From Anaerolineae bacterium (GTDB lineage Bacteria; Chloroflexota; Anaerolineae; Anaerolineales; Villigracilaceae), in the NCBI GenBank assembly GCA_018648655.1, contig JABGQV010000084.1, forward strand, positions 1 through 51,772: DNA of 51,772 nt, given 5' to 3'. Position 1 is the stretch's first letter. The number at the start of each line of letters is the position of its first letter. Under the pieces are notes generated by a model. The model had not been told where the DNA came from. It ran no database searches and saw nothing but the letters and a program-made list of their open reading frames with translations. Shown here in pieces: positions 45,235-51,772 of the stretch. The position numbers and the translations under genes were made by a program.

Positions 45235-46950
45235 ATGCCCATCCTCCTCGCTTTTTTTCCCATTCTCCTCATCCTAATCCTCATGGTCGGCTTCCGCTGG
45301 GGGGCGGTGCGGGCTGGTGCGGTGGGGTATATGGCTGCGCTCATTATTGCAATCGCTTTTTTTGGGGCAAATCTGCAAGTTTTGGCTTATGCCCATCTCA
45401 AAGCCCTTATTCTCAGCTTCGATGTGCTTTTTATTATCTGGGCGGCTTATATTCTTTATCGCGTTTCAGATGAAGCGGGGGCAATAGCAACCATCGGGCA
45501 GGCATTACGTCAACTCACCAGCGATAAGGGCATGCAAGCGATTCTGATCGGCTGGGTTTTTGCATCCTTTTTACAAGGCACGGGCGGGTTTGGCGTGCCG
45601 GTCGCTATCACGGCACCGCTGCTCGTTGGATTGGGCTTTTCGCCGCTCGCGGCGGTTGTGATTCCCACCATTGGGCATGGCTGGGCGGTCACATTTGGCT
45701 CGCTGGGGTCGTCTTTTAATGCGCTTATTTCATCCACAGGCTTAGATGCCGCCTACCTTGCCCCCACATCCGCGTTGTTTTTAGGATTATCTGCCATCCC
45801 GACTGGGTTAATGATTATTCATATTGCAAATAGAGAGACCCGAAAGGTTTCCAAAAACCACGCTAACTTCCTTGATGATGGGGATAAACGTGATGGTTTT
45901 ATGACAGACGCGAAAATGAAACCTTTCGGGTCTGTTCTGGATATGAAAGCGCTACATACCTTTCCTAAACTTGGGTGGCAGGCAATTATCATCGGCGTGG
46001 TGATGGGCGGGGTGCAGTATCTCGTGGCAGTGAATCTGGGGATGTGGAATATCGCCTCCTTTGCTGGTGGCTTGGCAGGATTACTTATCGGCGTGCCACT
46101 TGCTTATTGGGGGCAGGCAAGCTCAAAACGCGCGTGTTCCGCCCTCACCCTCTCCCCTCTCCCTGAGGGAGAGGGAACTATTCTCTCCCCTCAAGGGAAG
46201 GTTAGCGGGAGGCAGCTTCTCATCGCCCTTTCTGCCTATCTTATTCTTATCGTTATTACAGCCTCCATTCTTCTGCTGCCTTCTGTAAATCCATTAAAAG
46301 ATGCCTTGGGGCAGCTTGCTATCGAAGTTCATTTTCCTGAAACGATCACAAATTCAGGCTATATCACCCCTGCGGGGAGCAATAAGCCAATTTATATTTT
46401 CAAACATGCTGGGGCAATTTTGCTCTATTCGGCGGCGGCGGCCTTTGTGGTTTATAAGCGGGCGGGTCTATATGGTGAGGGAGTGGGGAAAAAGATTTTG
46501 AGCCAGACGGCTAAAAAGATGAAATTTTCGACGATTAGCATTTTTCTGATGGTTTCTATGGCAATGATTATGCAGCAGGCGGGCATGACAGAAACCCTAG
46601 CGCAGGGGTTGGCAGAGAGCGTTGGCAGAGCCTACCCTTTTGCGGCAAGTTGGATTGGTGCGCTCGGCGCATTTATGACGGGGTCTAATACGAACTCTAA
46701 TCTTCTATTTGCGGGCTTACAAATGCGAACAGCGGGTTTATTGGACTATAGCGTGCCAATCATCTTGGCTGCCCAAACAGCAAGCGCAAGTGTGGCCTCG
46801 GTGATTGCCCCTGCAAAGCTGATTGTCGGTGCCAGCACAGCCGGGATGGAGGGCAAAGAAGGGGAAGTGCTACGCACTGTAATTGGTTATGCGGGGATAT
46901 TGGTGCTCTTCATCTCTTTATTCACGGTTTTAGGAGTGATATTGCCATAA
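45235..46950 (+). CDS. L-lactate permease family transporter
   Basis: A 571-residue protein of the LctP family with about 13 hydrophobic helices, which imports lactate or glycolate with protons. GTGGFGVPVAI and the C-terminal GAFMTGSNTNSNLLFAGLQ segment (quoted as GSNTNSNLLF) are family features. Two hydrophilic loops are unusual: about residues 201-235 and about 298-325. The DNA of each contains palindromic repeat sequences (45836-45940 and 46150-46197) that stay in frame; the second reads LSPLPEGEG. Total length is a little above the usual 530-560. No ribosome binding site is evident before the ATG. Confidence 0.88.
   Translation: MPILLAFFPILLILILMVGFRWGAVRAGAVGYMAALIIAIAFFGANLQVLAYAHLKALILSFDVLFIIWAAYILYRVSDEAGAIATIGQALRQLTSDKGMQAILIGWVFASFLQGTGGFGVPVAITAPLLVGLGFSPLAAVVIPTIGHGWAVTFGSLGSSFNALISSTGLDAAYLAPTSALFLGLSAIPTGLMIIHIANRETRKVSKNHANFLDDGDKRDGFMTDAKMKPFGSVLDMKALHTFPKLGWQAIIIGVVMGGVQYLVAVNLGMWNIASFAGGLAGLLIGVPLAYWGQASSKRACSALTLSPLPEGEGTILSPQGKVSGRQLLIALSAYLILIVITASILLLPSVNPLKDALGQLAIEVHFPETITNSGYITPAGSNKPIYIFKHAGAILLYSAAAAFVVYKRAGLYGEGVGKKILSQTAKKMKFSTISIFLMVSMAMIMQQAGMTETLAQGLAESVGRAYPFAASWIGALGAFMTGSNTNSNLLFAGLQMRTAGLLDYSVPIILAAQTASASVASVIAPAKLIVGASTAGMEGKEGEVLRTVIGYAGILVLFISLFTVLGVILP
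45836..45940. repeat. Inverted-repeat element, copy 2, inside the permease gene
   Basis: Perfect 16-base arms (45836-45851, AGACCCGAAAGGTTTC; complement at 45918-45933) separated by 66 bases; the right flank continues TGTTCTG, as TGTT does in copy 1. The arm differs from copy 1 at only two central positions. The element is translated through in frame. Confidence 0.65.
46150..46197. repeat. GC-rich palindromic repeat inside the permease gene
   Basis: CCCTCTCCCT and AGGGAGAGGG (46155-46164, 46166-46175) pair around one base; CCCT/AGGG follows at 46188-46197. Translated, it gives SPLPEGEG, a peptide I know as the reading of a common dispersed bacterial palindrome. Confidence 0.6.
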
Positions 46951-47012
46951 TTGCCTCTCGAATACTCTTCTATGCGGTACACTTAGAAAAAACTATCTCA
47001 TGGATATATGCT

Positions 47013-47753
47013 ATGACAAAATATCACGCTATTTTCTTTGATCTCGGAAAAACGCTTCTATACCCAAAAACTGCTTGGCAAACTGTTTATTTGAATGCGC
47101 AAAAAGCCCTTACTCAATCTCTGATTGAGCAAGGTGTCGCTGTAGATAAAAATACCTTCCCTTATGAATTTGCTGAACGCCTGAATAGATATTATGTAGA
47201 TAGAGAAACAACCCTGCGAGAATTAGGAACAGCACAATTGCTTGAAGAACTTCTCACTGAAAAAGGGTTTGGCGATGCACCTCATGCAAAACAGAGTAGA
47301 GCTCTAAATGCCTTTTATGCCATTACTCAAAAAAACTGGCTCCTCGAAGACGATGCCTATCGTGTTTTGGATGCGCTGAAATTGATGGGCCTTAAACTTG
47401 CTCTTATATCTAATGCCGCCGATGATGCCGACGTACAAGCACTCATAGATAAATATAGATTGCATCATTATTTTGAGTTTATTCGCTCTTCTGCGAAGGC
47501 GGGGTACAGAAAACCTCACGCCTATATTTTTAGAGAAGCGCTAAGCGCGATGAAGCTTTTCCCTGAACAATGCATCATGGTCGGCGACACCCTCGATGCT
47601 GATATTTTAGGAGCAAATAAACTTGATATTTACAGTATTTGGATCAATCGCCGTGTTAATAAAGGGACTAGAACACTGCAAGATATTCATCCTAAGGCAA
47701 TTATTGAAGAGTTAAGCGAGTTGCCCAAACTTATTTTGGAGCTGTCTCATTAA
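47013..47753 (+). CDS. HAD family hydrolase
   Basis: A 246-residue haloacid-dehalogenase-like hydrolase. Motif I is FFDLGKTLL: nucleophile Asp10 is present, but the second Asp (usually FDxDGT) is Gly, as in some subgroups whose members are not simple phosphatases. Motif II is LALISNAAD, motif III a Lys in YRKPHAYIF, motif IV VGDTLDADILGA. A helical cap lies between. The substrate is unknown. No ribosome binding site is visible before the ATG. Confidence 0.86.
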   Translation: MTKYHAIFFDLGKTLLYPKTAWQTVYLNAQKALTQSLIEQGVAVDKNTFPYEFAERLNRYYVDRETTLRELGTAQLLEELLTEKGFGDAPHAKQSRALNAFYAITQKNWLLEDDAYRVLDALKLMGLKLALISNAADDADVQALIDKYRLHHYFEFIRSSAKAGYRKPHAYIFREALSAMKLFPEQCIMVGDTLDADILGANKLDIYSIWINRRVNKGTRTLQDIHPKAIIEELSELPKLILELSH

Positions 47754-47834
47754 AAACAGAAATTTTATCTAAAGAATTGACTAGCGCCTCTTTTTTCTAT
47801 ATACTAGGTAGACATCAACACACAAGGAGAAAAA

Positions 47835-48815
47835 ATGAATAATCTCGACGCTATTCTTGAAATTGCCATTGGTTTAGTTCTTGTTTGGTTAATCTTAAGT
47901 GTAAGTACTTTAGAAGTACAAGACATAATTAATAAAATGCTGAGCAAGCGCTCAAAATTCCTTGAAGAATCTATATTGACTATGTTTCGGGGAGAGCAAG
48001 ATTTCGTAACGCAATTTTATGAACATCCTGCTATTAAAGTTTTATATAAAAAGAATTTTTTGGGCAAAGAAATAAAGCCAGACTATATTCCTAACCCTGT
48101 TTTTGCCGAAGTTGCTTTTGAGATGTTTGTGAATTTAGGGGTTGACACAAATAGTCTTGAAGGCGATGCTGTTTCAGTCTCCAAAATTCTTGACGGAGTT
48201 AAGAAAATCAATGATCAAAATGAAGAACTGGGCTATTTTGTGCGTCGTTTAATACCTAATTTTGATGGTCAGATTGATGGTCAGAAAACAGTATTTAAAC
48301 TTCAGGAGTTTGAAGCAAAAGCTGCTGAGTTTAAAATAAATGCAGAAAATTGGTTTGATATCTCAATGACAAGAGCAAGTTTTTGGTATAAAGATCAAGC
48401 AAAAACTTTTGCTTTTATTATTGGCTTAGTGTTATCTATCACTTTCAATATTGATTCAATTTATATTACTCAAGAACTTTGGCGCGAACCAACACTGCGC
48501 CAAACGCTAGTTGCTCAAGCACAAAACGCAAATCTAGATACAGGCGCAAAATCTGTTAGTGAACTTGAAGAATATTATGCAGATTTAGAAATTCCTGTAG
48601 GCTGGCAATCTACAAGCCTGCCTGCAACACCTGCTGCATGGGGCACGAAAATATTGGGCTTCTTGATTAGTGCTTTGGCAGCTATGCAAGGCGCACCTTT
48701 TTGGTTTGATATTCTTAAGAATATACTAAAAATCAAGGGCACCCCAAAAGAAGAAAAAGCTAAAGATATCTCTCCGCCCTCAACCCCTGCACCAAGAATG
48801 GAAGCAGTCGGATAA
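47835..48815 (+). CDS. Conserved membrane protein of unknown function
   Basis: A 326-residue protein with an N-terminal helix (about 7-27), a soluble region containing FYEHPAIKVLY and PDYIPNPVFAEVAFEMF, a WFDISMTRASFWYKDQAK segment, then two further helices (about 196-215 and 272-292) and a C-terminal GAPFWFDILKNI motif. I know this pattern (YxHPxI, PxYIPxxxFA, WYKxxxK, GAPFWFD) from a widespread family of uncharacterised membrane proteins; no function is established to my knowledge. AGGAG precedes the ATG. It is monocistronic with a terminator after it. Confidence 0.78.
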   Translation: MNNLDAILEIAIGLVLVWLILSVSTLEVQDIINKMLSKRSKFLEESILTMFRGEQDFVTQFYEHPAIKVLYKKNFLGKEIKPDYIPNPVFAEVAFEMFVNLGVDTNSLEGDAVSVSKILDGVKKINDQNEELGYFVRRLIPNFDGQIDGQKTVFKLQEFEAKAAEFKINAENWFDISMTRASFWYKDQAKTFAFIIGLVLSITFNIDSIYITQELWREPTLRQTLVAQAQNANLDTGAKSVSELEEYYADLEIPVGWQSTSLPATPAAWGTKILGFLISALAAMQGAPFWFDILKNILKIKGTPKEEKAKDISPPSTPAPRMEAVG

Positions 48816-48836
48816 AAAACTTCGTCTGAAAAATAC

Positions 48837-48880
48837 AAAAAGCGAGAAGGTATTTTAACGATATCTTCTCGCTTTCTTTT
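48837..48880 (+). terminator. Intrinsic terminator after the unknown membrane-protein gene
   Basis: AAAGCGAGAAG (48839-48849) pairs with CTTCTCGCTTT (48865-48875), continued by a G-T and three A-T pairs; a T-rich tail follows. It lies directly before the rarA promoter. Confidence 0.78.
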
Positions 48881-48899
48881 TACCACTAGTATAAGCCCT

Positions 48900-48905
48900 T
48901 ATAAT
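48900..48905 (+). promoter_or_regulatory. -10 box directly upstream of rarA
   Basis: TATAAT ends eight bases before the rarA ATG (48914) with no Shine-Dalgarno between them, consistent with a leaderless mRNA. The -35 region (TTTTTA) is weak. Confidence 0.5.
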
Positions 48906-48913
48906 AAACGCCC

Positions 48914-50320
48914 ATGACAGACTTATTTGACCACCAAATGCAGAAAAAATTGAAAGAAGAAGCCCCTCTCGCGGCGAGGATGCGCCCGCGCAACCTTGAT
49001 GAATATGTAGGGCAGGAACATATTATTGGTGAGGGAAAATTGCTTCGCCGAGCCATTGAAGCCGATCGGCTTTTTGCCTCTATTTTGCTTTGGGGGCCGC
49101 CTGGCACGGGTAAGACCACATTGGCGCAAATTATCGCCAACCAGACCAAATCGCATTTTGAGACCCTCTCTGCTGTTTTGGATGGTAAGCCGCGCCTTCG
49201 CGAAGTTGTCAAAGAAGCAATGGAGCGGCGCAAACTCTATAATACGCCCACCATCCTTTTTGTGGATGAAATTCATCGCTGGAATAAGGCACAGCAAGAT
49301 GCTCTTTTACCCTATGTGGAAAATGGGACGATTACGTTAATTGGGGCGACTACAGAGAATCCCTTTTTTGAGGTGATTGGCGCATTGGTCTCACGCTCGC
49401 GTGTTTTTCAGTTGCGAGGCCTTAACCAACGTGAGTGCGGCGTTTTACTTAATCGCGCCCTCGCTGACAAGACACGGGGATTCGGTTCTCGTAGCATTAA
49501 TCTATCCGAAGCAGCACGCAAGCATCTCGTCGAATTTGCAACGGGGGATGCTCGGAACGCGCTCAACGCGCTAGAATTGGCAGTAGAGTCCACCGAAGCC
49601 GACCAAGACGGGGTCATCCAAATCACATTAGAAGTGGCGCAGGAATCGATCCAAAGGCGGGCGGTGCTTTATGATAAAGATGGCGATTCGCATTATGATA
49701 CGGTTTCGGCTTTTATTAAATCGGTGCGTGGCTCAGACCCCGATGCCGCACTTTATTGGCTGGCAAAAATGATTTACGCGGGTGAAGATCCTCGCTTTAT
49801 TTTGCGCCGCTTGCTAATTTTAGCAGGAGAAGATATAGGCCTGGCAGATCCCAACGCCCTCGTAATAACCGCTTCTGCGCTTACAGCTTTTGAATTTGTG
49901 GGGATGCCCGAAGGAATTTATTCTATCGTGGAAGCGACTCTTTATCTCGCCACCGCGCCAAAATCGAATAGCACGGGCGCATATTTTAAGGCCTTAAAGC
50001 GATTAGAAGAACAAGGGCAAATTTCAGTGCCAAATCACCTCAAAGATAGTAATAAAGATGCCGTTGCGCTGGGACACGGGAAAGATTACGAGTATCCACA
50101 TGCAAAGGAAGGGCATTTTACGCCCCAACAATATTTGCCCAAACGTTTGCTTGGAACCTATTTTTATAAGCCTTCTGAGGAGGGCTACGAGGCAGAGATT
50201 GGGGCGCGCTTAGATGCGTGGCGCGAAGCGCAGCGTAAGGCGTTGGGTGTGGAGGAATATGAGTTTGCGCCTGAACTAAGCGAAGAGAGAATCAAGAAAA
50301 TTAAGAGAAGTCAAAAATAA
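48914..50320 (+). CDS. rarA: Replication-associated recombination protein RarA (MgsA)
   Basis: A 468-residue AAA+ ATPase working at stalled replication forks. It begins with DLFDHQM and PLAARMRPRNLDEYVGQEH, typical of RarA, followed by Walker A GPPGTGKTT (61-69), Walker B FVDEIHRWNKAQQDALLP, sensor 1 GATTENP and sensor 2 GDARNALNALE. The C-terminal MgsA domain includes YDKDGDSHYDTVSAFIKS, AGEDIGLADP and GTYFYKP. Full length. It seems to be transcribed alone. Confidence 0.95.
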   Translation: MTDLFDHQMQKKLKEEAPLAARMRPRNLDEYVGQEHIIGEGKLLRRAIEADRLFASILLWGPPGTGKTTLAQIIANQTKSHFETLSAVLDGKPRLREVVKEAMERRKLYNTPTILFVDEIHRWNKAQQDALLPYVENGTITLIGATTENPFFEVIGALVSRSRVFQLRGLNQRECGVLLNRALADKTRGFGSRSINLSEAARKHLVEFATGDARNALNALELAVESTEADQDGVIQITLEVAQESIQRRAVLYDKDGDSHYDTVSAFIKSVRGSDPDAALYWLAKMIYAGEDPRFILRRLLILAGEDIGLADPNALVITASALTAFEFVGMPEGIYSIVEATLYLATAPKSNSTGAYFKALKRLEEQGQISVPNHLKDSNKDAVALGHGKDYEYPHAKEGHFTPQQYLPKRLLGTYFYKPSEEGYEAEIGARLDAWREAQRKALGVEEYEFAPELSEERIKKIKRSQK

Positions 50321-50333
50321 TCTGCTTAAATAA

Positions 50334-50361
50334 AAAAACACCCTCTCAAGAGGGTGTTTTT
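50334..50361. terminator. Bidirectional terminator between rarA and the VOC gene
   Basis: AAAAACACCCTCT (50334-50346) and AGAGGGTGTTTTT (50349-50361) form a perfect 13-bp stem with a two-base loop; A and T runs allow termination in both directions between these convergent genes. Confidence 0.85.
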
Positions 50362-50382
50362 AGGATAAGAGTTTTCCTTATT

Positions 50383-50745
50383 TTACTTAGGGTTCATGCT
50401 GGTATAGAGTGCAATATGGTTGCCCGTGGGGTCTTCAAAGATACCAAACCAGCCCGTATTGGGGATTTCAGATTTAGGGAAGACAATTTTGCCGCCCAGC
50501 ACTTCAGCCTTTTTCAAGTCGGCATCAATATCTGCGCTATCAACATAAATTAAAACTTTTCCGATTGGGTTATCAGCATTGACTTCGCTAAAACCGCCGC
50601 CTGGTCCTTCAGTAGGCTCAAACATGGTGTAGTTCATCTCAGAGAAAGTTTCAATTTTCCAGCCGAAGAGGTCGGCATAGAATTTTCCTGATACTGGTGC
50701 ATCATTGGTGGGTATTTCAATATGGACTATATTTCGTTTGGACAT
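50383..50745 (-). CDS. VOC family (glyoxalase/bleomycin resistance-like) protein
   Basis: A 120-residue single-domain protein with the two beta-alpha-beta-beta-beta units of the vicinal oxygen chelate fold: VHIEIPTNDAPVSGKFYADLFGW in the first (quoted as VHIEIPTND and FYADLFGW) and GKVLIYVDSADID, FEDPTGNHIALY in the second. Possible metal ligands are His8 and a Glu near the end. The function is not predictable from the fold. AAAGGAG precedes the ATG. Confidence 0.87.
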   Translation of the reverse strand: MSKRNIVHIEIPTNDAPVSGKFYADLFGWKIETFSEMNYTMFEPTEGPGGGFSEVNADNPIGKVLIYVDSADIDADLKKAEVLGGKIVFPKSEIPNTGWFGIFEDPTGNHIALYTSMNPK

Positions 50746-50914
50746 TTTTTCTCCTTTTTGGGTGAAAGTTAATTGTAGAACATTTGATCTATTTTAGCAA
50801 GGTAAATTAAGAAAAGTGGATAGATTAAATGTGTAGGCGTATTTCTTGACACATCTAGGTGCTTGCTGTAAGGTTGTGCCGGTTTCTTAAAAACAATGAT
50901 TTGGCAAAAGAATA

Positions 50915-51598
50915 ATGCTTCTAATTGATAAAATAATTCGCTCAAACCGAAAGACGATTGCGCTTGTTGTCGAACTGGACGGTAAGTTGATTATTCGTGC
51001 GCCAAAAGGTGCTACGAAGCGGCAGATCAATAGCCTGATTGAAAAACATGAAGCTTGGATTATCAAGAAGCAAGCCGAAGCGCGCAAAAATGCAGAGGCT
51101 TTTGCACCGCATGATTTTATAGAGGGAGAAGAGTTTTTCTTTTTGGGGAAGAAATACGCATTGCACTATGTTGAAAAATTTGAAGAAGTTCTTAAGCAAG
51201 ATATTATTTTAGATGGAGATTTTAAAATAAAAAATGCTACACGAGAAAAGGCAGAGCAATTTTTTGAAAAATGGTATAAAAAAGAAGCGCGCAAAAATTT
51301 CAAAGAACGAATTGAGTTTTACGCAAAAGAACATGGCTTTGAGTATGCCAAAATAAAACTCTCCTCTGCAAAAAGACGCTGGGGATCTTGTAGCTCAAAT
51401 GGAAATATCAACCTGACGTGGCGATTGGTGATGATGCCCCAAGAAATTATTGATTATGTGATTGTGCATGAATTATGTCATCTGCGCGAACAGAATCATT
51501 CAAAAGCATTTTGGGCGCAGGTGAGAGGGATTTTGCCCGATTATAAAACACGTAGAAAATGGTTGAAAGGCAATGGGAAAAGGTTTCAGTTCCCCTAA
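50915..51598 (+). CDS. YgjP-like zinc metallopeptidase (M48/WLM-related)
   Basis: A 227-residue cytosolic protein of the YgjP/DUF45 family. The C-terminal half holds SSAKRRWGSCSSNGNINLTW (family signature, WGSCS at 156-160) and VHELCHL with the zinc motif HELCH (185-189) and a third ligand His195 in REQNHSKAFW. The N-terminal half is a beta-rich region. Family members often lie next to type I restriction genes or as solitary genes; here it is alone. A TTGACA at about 50848 with a poor -10 box is the only promoter hint. No Shine-Dalgarno. Confidence 0.88.
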   Translation: MLLIDKIIRSNRKTIALVVELDGKLIIRAPKGATKRQINSLIEKHEAWIIKKQAEARKNAEAFAPHDFIEGEEFFFLGKKYALHYVEKFEEVLKQDIILDGDFKIKNATREKAEQFFEKWYKKEARKNFKERIEFYAKEHGFEYAKIKLSSAKRRWGSCSSNGNINLTWRLVMMPQEIIDYVIVHELCHLREQNHSKAFWAQVRGILPDYKTRRKWLKGNGKRFQFP

Positions 51599-51603
51599 AA
51601 AAA

Positions 51604-51625
51604 TGGTTTGAAAGTTTGAAAACTC
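51604..51625. repeat. Short periodic repeat related to the heptamer repeats
   Basis: GGTTTGAAAGTTTGAAAAC lies after the metallopeptidase gene; its complement has TTTCAAA units like those at 26631 and 45207, although the period is seven to eight bases. Confidence 0.35.
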
Positions 51626-51636
51626 GAAGATGTATA

Positions 51637-51680
51637 AGAAAAATAACTCCCTGCTTTGATTTTCCAAAGCAGGGAGTTAT
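51637..51680 (-). terminator. Intrinsic terminator, probably for a minus-strand gene beyond the window
   Basis: A perfect 16-bp stem (51643-51658 with 51665-51680) and a six-base loop; on the minus strand it is followed by TTTTTC. It may also help stop the plus-strand gene ending at 51598. The remaining 92 bases of the window contain no gene I can support. Confidence 0.7.
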
Positions 51681-51772
51681 GCTAAATTGAGATAGAGACA
51701 ATAGTTTTACTTACTTTCCTGTCAACGACAATTAGAAAAGGACATGGCGTCAATTAGAAATGCCCATGGATA

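Noticed and set aside
47013-47753. Loss of the second motif I Asp in the HAD protein as a sign of a dead enzyme
   Set aside because: FDxGxT variants are common in this superfamily and the other motifs are intact.
51744-51772. Start of a plus-strand gene (ATG with AAAAGG upstream)
   Set aside because: Only nine codons are inside the window and the ribosome binding site is too close to the ATG.

Overview
The window looks like ordinary chromosome from a member of the Chloroflexota, most likely class Anaerolineae. This is inferred from the mix of Gram-positive-like housekeeping genes (cdaA-ybbR, rpmH-rnpA-yidD-yidC-jag), several lipoproteins with an LxxC lipobox and no outer-membrane genes, a Chloroflexota-like oligopeptide-binding protein, and moderate GC content. 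It has not been tested by phylogeny. No prophage, plasmid, CRISPR array, tRNA or rRNA gene was seen, and no intergenic stretch exceeds about 300 bases.

Layout. 1-6,470 (minus): coaE fused to an acetyltransferase-like domain, a hairpin, cdaA and ybbR (c-di-AMP synthesis and its regulator), der, an AhpD-like protein and a lipoprotein. 6,655-7,123: RNase P RNA with promoter and terminator. 7,179-12,118 (plus): an Uup-type ABC-F protein, a small unknown protein, a metallophosphoesterase, a metallopeptidase-like lipoprotein and two membrane proteins. 12,160-16,530 (plus): a biotin-dependent acyl-CoA (probably propionyl-CoA) carboxylase operon with an HD-domain gene inside it. 16,576-19,747: a DUF2235 hydrolase facing murI, a C26 amidotransferase-like hydrolase and rplS. 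19,778-25,898 (minus): a complete oligopeptide ABC transporter operon with a consensus promoter, structured leader and an intrinsic terminator after oppA. 25,968-31,073: family-4-like uracil-DNA glycosylase, GH13 glycosidase, panB, an MFS transporter and a membrane protein. 31,088-35,629 (minus): two soluble GAF histidine kinases flanking a response regulator. 35,700-39,417 (minus): rpmH-rnpA-yidD-(PQQ-propeller lipoprotein)-yidC-jag from a strong promoter. 39,447-51,772: coiled-coil membrane protein, FOXRED1-like oxidase, tgt, PspC, two CPBP proteins, an L-lactate permease containing repeat-derived insertions, HAD hydrolase, unknown membrane protein, rarA, VOC protein and a YgjP-like metallopeptidase.

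The genes suggest a heterotroph that imports peptides, lactate and oligosaccharides and carboxylates propionyl-CoA. The most unusual observations are: the peptide-binding protein has the family's normally N-terminal segment at its C-terminus, as in a circular permutation; palindromic repeat elements of one family lie upstream of and in frame inside the lactate permease; CoaE is fused to a GNAT-like domain; a beta-propeller lipoprotein sits in the YidC operon; a family-4-like uracil-DNA glycosylase lacks the iron-sulphur cysteines; and several genes without a Shine-Dalgarno have a -10 box only 6-8 bases before the start codon, suggesting leaderless transcripts.
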